Source: Amaranthus tricolor (Eukaryota; Streptophyta; Magnoliopsida; Caryophyllales; Amaranthaceae). From it: a stretch of DNA of 64,000 nt. Below, one piece after another: positions 1-12,059 of this stretch (position 1 is its first letter; each line of letters starts with the position of its first letter). A program made the translations under genes and the position numbers. Below the pieces are notes generated by a model. The model was not told the origin of the DNA. It made no database searches and saw only the letters and a list, made by a program, of their open reading frames with translations. The stretch is from positions 8,361,485-8,425,484 of the forward strand of contig NC_080058.1 of the NCBI RefSeq assembly GCF_026212465.1, written 5' to 3'.

Positions 1-131
1 GCTTTTTTTTTCCTTTTACTTGCCCTTAACTTGACCTGTATTTCTAATTTGATTACTACTAGTCTCGATTAAATTAAATAAAATATGATCACATTTTAAA
101 AAAAATTAAAATTTGGTGACTTGATCTTATA

Positions 132-386
132 CTTCATCCCTTTTGAAATACTTGTTATATATCGGTTTTGGTCACTATTCATCATTCAAACTTATTTTAT
201 ATATTGCGGCTAATATGTAAATAAAAATATAGTCAAGTGGGATATTGTGTGAATCATCCAATCGTATACCTTAATATTATTAACTCTTTATAATTTTTAA
301 ATGTGTAATTCGACATATAAATAAACAAAATAACACATTAAATTCGTAAAAAGTCAAATATAACAAGTATAATGGAATGGAGGAAG
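132..386. mobile_element. Stowaway-like MITE, copy 1
   Basis: A short non-coding element has imperfect terminal inverted repeats: CTTCATCCC at the left and, read on the other strand, CTTCCTCCATTCC at the right. The repeats continue into ACTTGTTATAT. TA dinucleotides flank both ends (130-131 and 387-388), as expected for Tc1/mariner-type Stowaway MITEs. The interior phrase ATAGTCAAGTGGGAT recurs in the copies near 2500, 16990 and 17925, so this is one family. Confidence 0.6.
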
Positions 387-1491
387 TATACTTTTATTTG
401 TCGAATCTGAATTTTTTTTATTCTTATTCAAAGTGTTATGGTTTTTGAATTTTATTAATTATTATATAATTAAATTTATATTTTTTGGGATAGAGTAAAC
501 TCTAGGGCATAGGAGGCGCAAAGTAAATTAAATAATAATAAACAAGTCATAATTAAATAGTTGATTATTTGAATGAAAAATTTTGAAAATCAGCTTTCTA
601 TAGCAGAATGATGAAACAGCGTACAATGCAAAAATCGTTTTCACAATTATTAAATAAAAAAATTAAAAATATGATCAACAATGATTTCTAGGTTAAAGAG
701 ATGAAAACTAAATAAATTTTAAAAAAGGATAAAAAGATCAAAAGTTAATTAAACCTAAAGCCTATTTATATCAGAGGAGTAATAAAAATTCTAATTAAAA
801 TTAAGTAAAATGATTTAAATTAAAAAAACAAAGAAAATTGATGTAGCAAGCTGCCCACTCATAAAGCATAGGCGGATGTCGTGTATAACCATGGGTAATA
901 CGTGCTACCCATGCTTTTTAATTAAAAAATCAATTTTAAGAGGAAACTTCAGTCTTCACGTTTGCTCTTTGCAATGTTAGATTTGGGGTTTATTTCTTTC
1001 CCTTCATTGTCTCTCTATATTTCACACTTTGTCTTCGTCCTCCTTTTCATTCGATTGATTCTCCTTCTTCCTCACCCCTCAATGTTGTGCTTTTCTACAA
1101 AACAAATATCCCCTCCTCAAAAGTCAAAGTTAGTCCTAGACTCCTCAGTATATAATAATTTTACAATTTATGTAAGCAGGTTGTTAGCACATTAAGAAAT
1201 AACAAATAAGCTTTTAAATAGAAAGTTGACCAACATATTTTGATTGTGTTTTGTCAAGGCTAGATTAAAAGCAAATAATGAATAAGCAGGGAAAAATTAA
1301 AGTGTTATTAGATCCCAAAAGTATTACAATTTATGTTATGATGAACACGACATACATCTTTATCTTGACCAACTCTCTTCCCCATGCCTGCACAAACTAT
1401 CCTGGTTTTGCTAGCTATCAATCACAATATTATTATTGTAGGACCAAAACGATTAAGAAAATGTGCATGTTAGTGCTAAGCCATAAAACTA
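387..1491. other. AT-rich intergenic DNA
   Basis: No gene or clear element is visible. Two short open frames (962-1195 and 1278-1529) have no recognisable domain, no splice-consistent neighbours and a composition typical of chance ORFs in AT-rich DNA. Confidence 0.5.
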
Positions 1492-1798
1492 TTACGGTTC
1501 GTTTGGTTAGTGATACTAAATTGTGGTAATAAAAATGATTTATTACATAAAATTTCTATCAAAAGTTTCATATCATTCCATGGTAATGAAACTTTGATCA
1601 ATTACAAATTTCCATTACTACCTAATATCACATCTTTTAATGTTAATGCATTGTAATGAATTTTATGAAGAAAATGAAATGATTGGAGTTGGACAAGCAT
1701 GGTCATCAAGGTAGCCAAGAGATTTTTCAACTAAAATTACACTTGTTTTTTATTTCTATTACCACTGCTTATTACTGCTTACCAAACGGTCCGTTAAG
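1492..1798. mobile_element. MITE with CGTTTGGTTAG-type ends
   Basis: The left end reads TTACGGTTCGTTTGGTTAG. The right end (CTTACCAAACGGTCCGTTAA) is its approximate reverse complement. The interior is non-coding and rich in TTACTACC/GGTAATGA-type words. The target duplication is not clear, so the superfamily is uncertain; hAT- or CACTA-derived are both possible. Confidence 0.5.
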
Positions 1799-1799
1799 G

Positions 1800-2160
1800 T
1801 AATTTGAAAGTGTTTGGTTCTTGCTTTTTGGTTTGCTTTTTAGTTGGCTTTAATTTGGCTTGTTGATTGGTCAAAGAGCCAAAAATGTGTTTGGTAAATG
1901 GCATTTAAAGCAATTGAAAAGCTGGCTTTTAAGCCAAAATGAAAAAGCTGCTCCAACTAGCTTTTTTGGTTGACTTTTAACTTGTTGGTCCACTCTTTCT
2001 CTAATAAATAGTCAATAGTCAATACTCAAATTTACCAAACATCTCCACAAACAGCTAACTTTTTTAGCTAACTTAAAAGCCAATAAAAACAACCAATATT
2101 TTCAACTGATCAAACAAGCCAACTAAAAAAGCCAACGGTCAATAACCAACAATCGTACCA
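1800..2160. repeat. AGCTTTT/AAAAGCTG MITE family, copy 1
   Basis: This is a non-coding repeat of GGCTTTT and AAAAGCC blocks in opposite orientations, with an interior phrase CAAACATCTCCACAA. A diverged second copy lies at 10015-10350 (CAAATATCTCCACAA). Exact termini are not clear by eye. Confidence 0.45.
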
Positions 2161-2499
2161 CTCAAGGCCCCCTCGCCATAATATTCCAAACTTTGAGACT
2201 CCTTTGATAACCAACAAGGATATGTTGGAGGGTGCTTCTTGAGATGATGTTGATAGACTTAAGGAACTCATATTTTGGTTTCAGATCTTTAAGTAAACAT
2301 CTGCTCGACCAGTTGAACTCTGAGGCATATAAGTCGCACTAGAAGAGTTAAGTATAAAAAAGAAACATATTTCGAATCTGATTTGGTTCAAAATTTATTA
2401 AATGATACACATTATTTTTCGCTTATAAAATACTTTTAGTTCAAATTAAATGCCCCAATTAAATTTTTTTATGTTATTTATCGATCACTTTTAATTTAT

Positions 2500-2690
2500 G
2501 TTTTACTCTTAATCAAGATGTCAAAATATAATCAAGTGAAATCTTATTTTATTAAATTTGTCTCAATGTAAATTTTAATGTATCAAATTTTTATAATTTA
2601 TAATTATGTATAATTAGAGATATTTAGTATAAATTACTGCATTATATAGAGTATAAAAATTAAATGAAACAATTATAGTGAATTTGAGAA
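2500..2690. mobile_element. Degraded Stowaway-like MITE, copy 2
   Basis: The stretch shares ATAATCAAGTGAAAT, AATTTTTATAATTT and ATAATTAGAGATATT with the elements near 17000 and 17950. The ends are not preserved well enough to place. It lies downstream of the 3' end of the DRM1 gene. Confidence 0.4.
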
Positions 2691-2720
2691 AATATATGAA
2701 AACACAGTGTGAACGGTCAG

Positions 2721-3152
2721 GAATTTTTGAAAAAGGTGAGCGAAAAAAAAAATTAATTGAATAAACTATTATTCAAACTTTTTCCAAAACTAAGCGTAAA
2801 AACCCCAGACCTATGGTTTGGAGCTGTTCGCAGTTACTAACTGCGAACAGATCAAAAAAGACAAAATAGCTGTTCGCAATTAGTAACTGCGAACAGCAAA
2901 AAGACAAAATAGCTGTTCGCAGTTACTAACTGCAAACAGCTATTTGACCTAAAAAAAAAAAAATTTTTTTTTTTTTGTTCGCAGTTACTAACTGCGAACA
3001 GCTATTTTGTCTTTTTTTGACCTGTTCGCAGTTAGTAACTGCGAACAGCTCCAAACTATATGTCTAGGGTTTTCACGCTTAGTTTTGGAAAAAGTTTAAA
3101 TAATAGATTATTCAATTAATTTTTTTTTTTCGCTCACCTTTTTCAAAAATTC
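2721..3152. mobile_element. Mutator-type fold-back MITE with 9-bp TSD
   Basis: The 432-bp element has perfect terminal inverted repeats beginning GAATTTTTGAAAAAGGTG and continuing through GAGCG. An exact 9-bp direct repeat, AACGGTCAG, flanks it at 2712-2720 and 3153-3161. A 9-bp target duplication is the hallmark of Mutator-like elements. Inside are five near-identical palindromes whose half-arm is CTGTTCGCAGTTA, near 2824, 2870, 2913, 2976 and 3023, arranged around a central A-run/T-run. The two halves are mirror images, so a transcript would fold into one long hairpin. It has no coding capacity. It lies beyond the stop codon of the DRM1 gene, and could be in or just past its 3' UTR. Confidence 0.85.
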
Positions 3153-3546
3153 AACGGTCAGCTAATGAAATTCTACACAAGATCATACAAGGACGAACTC
3201 TGCAGAACACTATTCATTCATGAGAATAAAACTTTCTAAGAAAATAGTTGAAAACTCACTAAATAATCATACAACATGAAGAGGTTACATCAACATTATG
3301 ATCACAACTCATATTACAAGCTACCAAAATGAGATGACCTATTTTACAAGGTAGGAACTAGAAAGCCCTATCGTACATGGATGCTCGAAAGCAAAACCGA
3401 GACGTACCAATTATGTACATACATACTCAACTCCACTAACTATTTAGTCGCAACTTACAAGTGAGGCATATAATACATTGGAGAAGCGTAGAGCCGCCAA
3501 AAGGACGAGATAGACTTTGTGTGATTATAATTATATATCAGACATC

Positions 3547-4880
3547 TTAAGTAGGAGGAGAGTCTCCGAGTCTGTCTTGGTTCGTTGTCTTCTCATTCGC
3601 GTCTGACGTTGATCTCCTCCGAAACCTGAACGCTCCTGATCTGCTTCCTAAGTATTAATCAGTACGCTCATTTAACATAGAGTATTACGCAACTACTTGA
3701 ATAACCAAAATTACATGCTCCTTTTGTCGCTTTGAAGTTGTCACAATTTCTATATTAGTATTAACTTTTACTTTGCTGCAACTTTCTTTTTATCTTGTTA
3801 TTTAGATTTTTTTTATCTTTTTTAATATCAACAACACAATTTAAATAATATGCCCATTTTTAATCTTTGTGTTAAATGCTTTTTGCAATTTCAAATGATC
3901 AAGAGATCGGATTACTATCAATCTAACAAAGACAAGAGAGAAGGAAGATGGAGTTGAGACACCACCACAATACTACTAGTCAAGAATCACAACTAACAAA
4001 GTCATGCATAGAACAACCTTAACATGACCAAATCATTAATAATCTCAATCAGTAACGTCAAATGAGATTTAATGTCATATAAGAACGCCCTTGCAAACTA
4101 AACATGAGAGTTACACATACCTACCAGAACACTTCTTTATCAACCACTTCATCAACATTTCAGGTGAAAAATCAATAAGTTCAAAAACTATCCAAGAAAA
4201 ATCAACTCATATCATGATAAGATGTCTTTATCAACGACCTACTCTAATCTCTTCTATATCACCCCTACTAAGTGAAATTAAGAGTGAGCCTACCAATTGA
4301 TGACTAATAGCTTTTCCTTTCACCTTTATAATGGGTTTTATTGTGATGGTTTATCGATGTCGTGCATACTTTATAACTCATTAGAGTCATTCTTAGTTTC
4401 TTACCATTGTCATGGGATGGTATATCTTTAGCTTATGAAGTGTATGCATCTCGCGTTTTCCCGATTAATTGATGGCATTGACAATAAGTCCAAGTAAACT
4501 TAATAGGGTTCAATTTTCACCGACTATAAAACGAATTGATTATCTTTTCCCTTGCCCGGAAGATTCTCTAATCTACCTCGAATTTCAAAAACACCTCCCT
4601 GCGGCTAATTGATTAAATGTTGAATAATTTGCAAATTATAGTTATGATTCAATCAAGAAAATATTAAGGGAGTTATTAAACTTCGCCACCCTTTTCATTT
4701 TATCGCCACCCCCCATCAAATGAAATTACGAATTTGCCTTTGAATTTTAAAAAATTACAACTTTGCCATCCCCTTAAAATTTCTTATTTATAATAATAAT
4801 AATAACAATAACAATAATAATAATAATAAAAATATTTAAAAAAATAAATTAAATATAATAATTTAAACAAAAATAAAAAT

Positions 4881-4932
<52 letters not shown>

Positions 4933-4999
4933 TCACAATAATAATAATAATTAAAATAATAATAATAATAATATAATAATAATAATAATAACAACAATC

Positions 5000-5036
<37 letters not shown>

Positions 5037-5313
5037 TAATAATATAAATAAAAATATAATAATATTTAAAAAAAAAAAACTAGTCGCACAAAAAACCGCA
5101 AGCCAACCGGGGTTCAGTCGTGGAAAAAACTGCGGCTGGACCACGGTTCAGTTGCACAATTTCGTGCGACTGAACCGTGGTCCAGTCGCGGTTTTTTCCG
5201 CGATCGAACCCCGGTTGGCTCGCGGTTTTTCCTGCTACTAGGTTTTTTTTTTAAAATTTATTATTAATTTTATTATTATTATTATTATTGTTGTTGTTTT
5301 GTTGTTATTATTA

Positions 5314-5351
<38 letters not shown>

Positions 5352-5387
5352 ATTATTAAATTTTTATATTTAATTTATTTTTTTAAA

Positions 5388-5441
<54 letters not shown>

Positions 5442-5867
5442 ATTTTTATATTTAATTTATTTTTTTAAATATTATTATTATTATTATTAACTTTTTTATA
5501 TTCTTTAAATTTAATGTTTTTAAAATAATAATTGTGTTATCAAGTGCAATTGGCTCGCGGTTTTTCCTGCGACTGTCTTCTTTTTTTTTTTTTTGAATTT
5601 CGAATTATAAAATTTCTTTTGTTTAATTAATTTCGTTTTTAAGTTATTATTATTTAATAAATGTTGTAATAAATTATTTCATATTAATATATTATTATAT
5701 TATGATAATGTTATTATAATAATTAGTTTTGAATTTAAATAATTTATTTGAATATTTAATTATTTTTTAATAATAATAATATATTAATTAAAATTTAGTT
5801 GTTGATTAATAATTTAAACAAAAAAAATAATAATAACAATCACAATAATAATAATAACAACAACAAC

Positions 5868-5899
<32 letters not shown>

Positions 5900-6110
5900 T
5901 AATAATATAAATAAAATTAATAATAATATAAAAAAAAAAACCAGTCGCAGGAAAAACCGCGAGCCAACCGTGGTCCAGCCGCGGTTTTTTCCGCGACTGA
6001 ACCCCGGTTGGCTTGCGGGTTTTGTGCGACTTGTTTTTTTTTTTTAAATATTATTGTTAATTTTATTTATATTATTATTGTTATTATTATTATTATTATG
6101 ATTGTTGTTG

Positions 6111-6154
<44 letters not shown>

Positions 6155-6241
6155 GTGATTGTTATTATTATTAATATTATTATTATTATTATTTAATATT
6201 CATTTCTGTTTAAATTATTATATTTAATTTATTTTTTAAAA

Positions 6242-6284
<43 letters not shown>

Positions 6285-7396
6285 AATAAGAAATTTTAAG
6301 GGGATGGTAAAGTTGTAAATTTTTTAAATTTAGGGGCAAATTCGTAATTTTATTTGGAGGGGTGACGATAAAATAAAAAGGATGACGATGTTTAAGGATT
6401 GGAAATATTAATGTCTCACCGTCCAGACCAAATCCTAAAAATTTGACGGCTTCAATCTAAACTTTCCACCACTAAAATGGTTAAAGGCCTGTGATTTAGT
6501 CTTAAATATTGAGTTAGGATCCTCTTTATTATTTAAAATAAAATGTAATAAAGGGTCCATTACTTAAATCTAATGGTTAGAATTGCTTGACCGATGAAAA
6601 TAAGGGAAATTGTAAGATTATATTTATCAAATATTGATATGCAAAATACCTACACTTTAAAAATGTAATTATCACAAATTATTAAAAAATGTTTGAACTA
6701 TCCCCAATAGAACTTTCCGGATCCAACTTTACCATCAGGCATTATCACAAACTTCATGCAAGAAAAAACAAAATAACTCACCGGAAAAAGGGGACTGTGG
6801 CGGCGTAGATCCGGCAGGTGACGTCGGAGCAGAACCGGCACCCTGATTATAACCCGGTGGTTTCACTATCATTATTTTCCTCGTAACTTTCATGGCCTCC
6901 TCCTGATTATCAACCCCTGATATTGTTCCATCACCACCGTATGATGATCTTCCTATATTCCCTCCTTCCATCTCTGTTCCAGCAAAATCATAACAAATCA
7001 ACATCATAATCCATCAATGTTTTCTTTAACTTAATACACATATCCTCTATCTTTTTCTAATTCTTTCAGAAAATTGATTAACCCATAAACACAAGAGAAC
7101 TACCCAATTGAAAAAAAAATTAAAACAGTAAAACTAACAAATAATTTATTGGACTACTCCATTTACTAAATAATTAATTTATGATGAAATATTGTTATTA
7201 ATATTGTTAAGTCAAATCTTAATGGCGTAATTGTGAAGTTTATAGATAAGGGATTATATTTTGAGAAAATGAGGGTTATACCCTTGGAAGAGGTAGTACG
7301 ATTATTGAAAGTGTTGAATTTACGGAGCCGTCCAAGGCCGGAATCTGGATGAGGTCCGGCGATAGTATCATCCCAGAGTTTCTCCAAAAGGCTCAT
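3547..7396 (-). CDS. DRM1: Dormancy-associated / auxin-repressed protein (DRM1/ARP family)
   Basis: Three exons assemble into a 135-residue protein: 7396-7282, 6973-6782 and 3647-3547. All junctions are GT-AG and the phases agree. The N-terminus MSLLEKLWDDTIAG, the middle block EEAMKVTRKIMIVKPPGY followed by SAPTSPAGSTPPQSPFSG, and the C-terminal block FRFRRRSTSDANEK are the three conserved blocks of plant DRM1/ARP proteins (about 110-130 residues). The family marks dormant buds and is repressed by auxin and sugar; its biochemistry is unknown and most of the chain is predicted to be disordered. The third exon is separated from the second by an intron of 3134 bp, mostly filled by a fold-back element. 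Reading straight through the exon 2 donor gives a false 90-residue frame ending in CFFLHEVCDNA. The exon model comes from sequence; function is family knowledge. Confidence 0.85.
4677..6394. mobile_element. Large fold-back element with (TAA)n arms
   Basis: The 1.7 kb element lies in intron 2 of the DRM1 gene. Its ends are inverted repeats of over 100 bp: the left reads TAAACTTCGCCACCC and the right, reversed, TAAACATCGTCATCC. Homology continues through ACGAATTTGCC and CATCCCCTTAAAATTTC. The interior is made of TAA/TTA trinucleotide arrays (about 4789-5060, 5270-5490, 5826-5910, 6060-6290) framing GC-rich palindromes built from CCGCGAGCCAACC, GACTGAACC and GCGGTTTTTCC words (5084-5238 and 5940-6033, with a fragment at 5548-5575). 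No target duplication is convincing. No coding sequence is present: the Asn-rich and Ile-rich frames here are translations of the trinucleotide arrays. Confidence 0.75.
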
Positions 7397-7560
7397 GTTA
7401 AACCGGCGCTTTTTTCCGTCGGAAAAAGCAAAGAAAGCGTTAGATTTTGAAGGCGACGATTGTGCTTAGTAGACTGGAATTGTAGACTGTGGTGAACTCG
7501 CTGTAGAAGAGGAAATGGGAGGGGGAAGGAGAGTATTTATTGACGGATGAAATGATCTTA
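7397..7560 (-). promoter_or_regulatory. DRM1 leader and core promoter
   Basis: On the minus strand a TATA-like AATAAATACTC (about 7532-7542) lies roughly 140 bp upstream of the start codon at 7396. It is followed by a pyrimidine-rich stretch (CTCCTTCCCCCTCCC) typical of plant leaders. This is inferred from position and composition only. Confidence 0.4.
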
Positions 7561-9229
7561 GCCGTTTATCTAAAAATGGCGAAAGAAAGAGAATAGATAG
7601 AGTTGACAAGAGAGAGAAAATGGGGTTTGGATTCGTGGCAAACTAAAGAAGGATTGGTCGTGTTGTCATATGCTCTGTCTACAATCTTAGCTATATTTTC
7701 GGTTAAAATTTTAGCTACGTTTTTCGCGGTGGGTTTTTCATAAATATTTTTTAAAATTCACACCATATATTTTGAGATTTCAACTTTTACATGTGGTAGA
7801 TAAAATATAAAATTTTTGTGTTAAATTAGGGTGATCATGACGTTTATTTTTTGAAAAGATATCATCAAATTGGGTCAAAATAGTATAAAGTTAACAAAAA
7901 AAATTTTTTTGTCTGTCACATGAAAAAATTAAAATATCAAAAAGTTGATTAAAAAAAGTTTGCATACCATATAAAAAAGCCAAAAATTCAAGATTACTAC
8001 ATTAAATTTCCCTTTTTTATATAGTCTACTTTCGAATTTCTATCTATCATTAAAACACATTTTAACCACTTATTTCACTTTTTTTAATTTTTCTCTTCAT
8101 ATAAACTATTTATTATACTCCATTATCATAAATAAATAAAAAAATTTATTCTTAAAATTAACAAAATACAAATATGGCTATAATTTTGGTATGGAGGGAA
8201 TAGTAACTCTATTTCAAAGAACAATTAAAGGAAAAATGTTTTCTATAATGATAAAAAATAAAAATAAACCAAATTTAATTAGATCGATTAAAAACAATAT
8301 TCCCTCCTATTAGTTTAATTAGTCCCATTTAACTTTTCATTAATTTTAAGGTGGGTCAAATCACTTAGAAAGGAGAGAAAAAGGGTAAAAAGTGAATTGT
8401 TAATAGTTTTTCATTAGATTTATTGTAATAAGGTAATATGACTGTATAAGTAAGAATAATAAGATAAAAAATATATATTATAAATAGAAATGAGACTAAT
8501 AAGATAATTTAACCCTATTTAAAAATAGGATTAATATGGAGACAACTTGTTGTGGAATGACAAAATGTCCTGGCTATTGAGAAGAGCTCATCGAATGCAG
8601 TGTTAGTTATGTGGATAAGTGTTTGTCCTTATTTAGATTTTTTTACTTCTATAAGTTCTTTTCAAGCTCGTTTCTCCCCATGAAAATACGGTTTTAAGAA
8701 AATTATGAGAACCATTGGAAAGTAACTTTATGTGCTTTTTGTTGGGAGATTAATTGAAAAGAGTTAAGCTTTAATTATAGATGGTTATGGGTCGGGTTTT
8801 AATTGCGTCTATCTCGATTTATACGAATTGATTTTAGACTTAGACACAATAATATTAATAGACCTAAGTTCGGACTCTGATGAATCTATGATCCTAAATG
8901 AATTAAATTTTTTACAATTAAAGGTTTTATTACTAGGTTTATGGGTTATATAGAAGACTAATTTCAATCCAAATAAATATAGAAATAAGTTTACAACGAA
9001 CTTAAAATTAATTTTGGATTATAAATAGGTTAAGTCTAGCAAAGTCTGAGATGAGTATAATAAATTTGGGTTTTAAATAAATTTAAAAAGAGAGTCTAAG
9101 TTGGGTTTGAATTTAAAGAGCCCTAAACCAATTTGTTTTTTTGATCCAAACCATAAAAATAGGAACAAATTTTAATAGCGTCTTGTACAATGACCATGCC
9201 TAACTATAATGCTCCGCTCCAAAATAATA
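7561..9229. other. AT-rich intergenic DNA with MITE debris
   Basis: No gene is visible. Stowaway-like fragments occur near 8185-8205 (GGAGGGAATAGTA) and 8299-8520 (CCCTCCTATTAGTTT, with GAGACTAATAAGATAA near the right end), but complete ends could not be paired. The rest is low-complexity AT-rich sequence. Confidence 0.4.
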
Positions 9230-9501
9230 CTCCCTCCTATTCAGCTTATGTGTCTCATTTCCTTTTATGATCAAGTCATCTTAATTGTCCCATTTCTATT
9301 TTTGGTATGGGTTTTTGACTTTTATGCCCTCAGTAGCTTTATCCTATTTTCAATTATACCCTCCATTACCCATACTAATTTTCCTCCCTTACATTAAAAA
9401 TCCATAATACCACTCTATTTCCTACCCTTAGGGTCCCAGTTCTGACTCTCCTTAAAATCCGTAAAAAGTCAAATGAGACTCTTAAGGTGAATAGGAGGGA
9501 G
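9230..9501. mobile_element. Stowaway MITE
   Basis: The left end CTCCCTCCTATTCAGCTTA and the right end GGTGAATAGGAGGGAG form terminal inverted repeats. They are flanked by TA at 9228-9229 and 9502-9503. The length of 272 bp, AT-rich interior and lack of coding sequence fit Stowaway elements. The 62-residue open frame inside is not a gene. Confidence 0.75.
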
Positions 9502-10014
9502 TAACAATTATAATTCTTGTAGGGAATTTACCCACCCAACATCACTCCCAAAAACTACATATAATATGATTTTTCTCATTACAAAATTTTGCCCCGAAAA
9601 ACTAAAATTAAAACATTTTCTGATTTTCACCCTAAATACCTAAAATTACAATTTCTTTTGAGCATCAAATTTCTTGAAAATTGTTTTAACAGCCACCGAA
9701 ACGAACACAAGTTTTTTCAAGAACCATATGTTCATTTGTTTTTTTAAACACCAAAATGCCTAATGTTAAGGAAAAAATATAATTTTAAATGAGAAATAGA
9801 TGTTGTGAGACAATGAAAGTAATAATCAATAAAAAAAAAAAAAATCATACCGAAAAATTTAGGTGATTCACTGTCAATAAAATAGCTACGCCCACAAAGT
9901 ATTGAGAATCAAACTTTTACTATAAATCGGAAGTTAGAGATTAAGAAATTTAGAAAGCTCTAGATAAATTTGGTGACATGAGTTACATGACTTGAAATCT
10001 CAAATAACTCTAAG

Positions 10015-10350
10015 GTAGTTATTTGACCATTAGCTTTTCTGTGTTTTTTTTTTTTTTTTAATTTTGACTTTTGAGTTTTTTTTTATTAAACAGCTAAATG
10101 TAGTATTTGATTATTCACTTTTAAGTCAATTTAAAAGCTGGTTTTAAGCTAATATAAAAAAACTACTCATACTAGTTTTTATTAGCTTTTGGTTTTTTGG
10201 TATGATTTTTTTCTATTGAATAGTCATAGCTAATAATTAAGCTTTATCAAATATCTCCACAAGGACCACAACTAGCTTAAATAGTTAATTTTCAATTAAT
10301 ATTTTTTATTGGTCAAATCAGCCAACAATTTTCGCTAACCATCATTTTCA
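10015..10350. repeat. AGCTTTT/AAAAGCTG MITE family, copy 2
   Basis: The stretch contains ACCATTAGCTTTT, AAAAGCTGGTTTTAAGCTAAT, CAAATATCTCCACAA and TTGGTCAAATCAGCCAAC. Order and wording match the copy at 1800-2160, with substantial divergence. The ends are uncertain. Confidence 0.45.
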
Positions 10351-10413
10351 TACATGCTCTATTTCGTATGACAAATTAACAAAAAATACGCTTATGTCTT
10401 TTTAGATTACTTT

Positions 10414-10417
<4 letters not shown>

Positions 10418-10494
<77 letters not shown>
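10418..10494. repeat. (AT)n microsatellite, about 38 units
   Basis: An uninterrupted run of TA dinucleotides spans about 77 bp. It should be length-variable between individuals. It lies in intergenic DNA between the 10015-10350 repeat and the 11087-11343 MITE. Confidence 0.95.
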
Positions 10495-10497
<3 letters not shown>

Positions 10498-11086
10498 GTG
10501 ACATTTTTTATGATACCCTAGAGAGTTCGAGGACTTTGAACAAATACTTAACCTAATTTAACTATAAAGTATCATTTAATCGTACTAACCTATAAAATAA
10601 ATTTATTGGGCAATGCTCTAACAAGTATAATTTGTCATTTTTCACATTTTTAATAGTATTTATAATCTTTGAATCATATTAGGAGTAGAATAAATTTATT
10701 GATCAAATTATCATAACAAAAGAATGAAGAAGTATTATTTAAGCTTTATAGTGAGAATGTTAGATTCGCTTAATGGTTTTAACACTTTGCTTCTTATTCT
10801 TATAATAGTGGATCAACTTCCTAGATTATTAAATCTAAATTTTTATATTCAAAAATTATAAATTAGCCTAATAATTAAGGTTTTTCTTTTCAATATCATG
10901 ACATGAATTTTTTGTAATATATAACAAATCATACAAAATTGTTGTTTGGCCTAATGAGAATTGCTACATAAAATAAAATGAAAGCAACGAAGGAATTTTA
11001 AAAAACACTAAATTCAAAATAAACTTTTTAGACAATTAAAATGGATAATTAATATGTAAGTGAGTTATTTAGTCCAATTTATATTA
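10495..11086. other. AT-rich intergenic DNA
   Basis: No gene, conserved domain or complete mobile element is visible here. Confidence 0.45.
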
Positions 11087-11343
11087 CTTCCTCCGATTTT
11101 ACTTGCACCCAAACAACTTTTATGCAATCTAATGCGTTTGTCGGATTGTTCTTATCTACAGCTATATACAACAAAAAATTAAAAAAAAAATTAATATTAC
11201 AAAAATATGCAACGAGATAAATAAAACAAGTTTTCACTTAACTATATTTTTTTTACGTATAATAGTCAGAATATGTAAAATACTTTAGAATGATAAACAA
11301 TGTCAAATTGGATTTAAATGCAAGTAATAAGAATGGGAGGAAG
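11087..11343. mobile_element. Stowaway-like MITE
   Basis: The left end CTTCCTCCGATTTTACTTGCA is mirrored at the right by TGCAAGTAATAAGAATGGGAGGAAG. The left flank is TA (11085-11086) and the right TG, a one-base decay of the TA target. The 257-bp interior is non-coding. Confidence 0.65.
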
Positions 11344-11715
11344 TGGTATTGTAGTAAAACAATCTTAAATGAGAATACGTGATTTTCAATAGCGTACAAC
11401 ACTTGAATAGGAATATCATACTCATTGGATTAACTTGGGACAGGCCAATATCAAGCATTAACGTGTGAAAGTGACCCATCAAAAAACCAGATTCAATAAG
11501 CCAGAATATAAATCAATTTATCCAGTTTAAGTTGGATAACAATATGGCCATGATCCATCATCCGACTCTATTGGTCGGGTGGTTCCCACACTTTGGAAAA
11601 CTTTAATCGTACATGGTTCTAGAGAACACCATACCATTTATGACATGCCCAAATGTAAAAGGGAAAGGAGGACGACATTTCAAGGCACACCCTACACCGG
11701 CTGTTGTAATACATC

Positions 11716-11815
11716 GACGAGTGACAATGATGAAACTTTGACAACAGTTCAGTAATCTAGGTAATAGACGAGTAACAATGATGAAACATTGACAACACTT
11801 CGTTATTCTTAGAAA
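11716..11815. repeat. Two-unit tandem repeat, 51-bp period
   Basis: GACGAGTGACAATGATGAAAC (11716 onward) recurs as GACGAGTAACAATGATGAAAC at 11767, with a few substitutions along the remainder of the unit. It lies 3' of the uL18 gene, possibly in its 3' UTR or just beyond. Confidence 0.7.
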
Positions 11816-12059
11816 TATCGCTCACCAAGTTTAATAAAAATTTTAATTCTTTTCCTCGTTCAACACAATGAAAACTGGCAAGAGTTTTCAAACGCGGCAT
11901 TGACTTCATTTCAATGCATTCCGGAAAATGGGAAAGAGGTAGCATGCTAAAACCTAAGTCCCACAAAATCATTACTGGGGATTAACATATGTTCTTTCCA
12001 AAGAAGAGCTGCTAGAGGCATTATATTGAACTTCACCCATAAAATATTTTTGCTTCAAT

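Noticed and set aside
2824..3050. Repeated palindromes as a CRISPR-like array
   Set aside because: This is a plant nuclear region. The repeats are mirror-symmetric within a TIR element with a 9-bp TSD, and the spacers are not unique.
5799..6196. Asn-rich and Ile-rich open frames
   Set aside because: They are translations of (TAA)n and (TTA)n arrays inside the fold-back element, not proteins.
6735..7007. 90-residue minus-strand frame as a complete gene
   Set aside because: Only its middle is exon 2 of DRM1. Its first residues are intron 1 and its last residues are intron 2.
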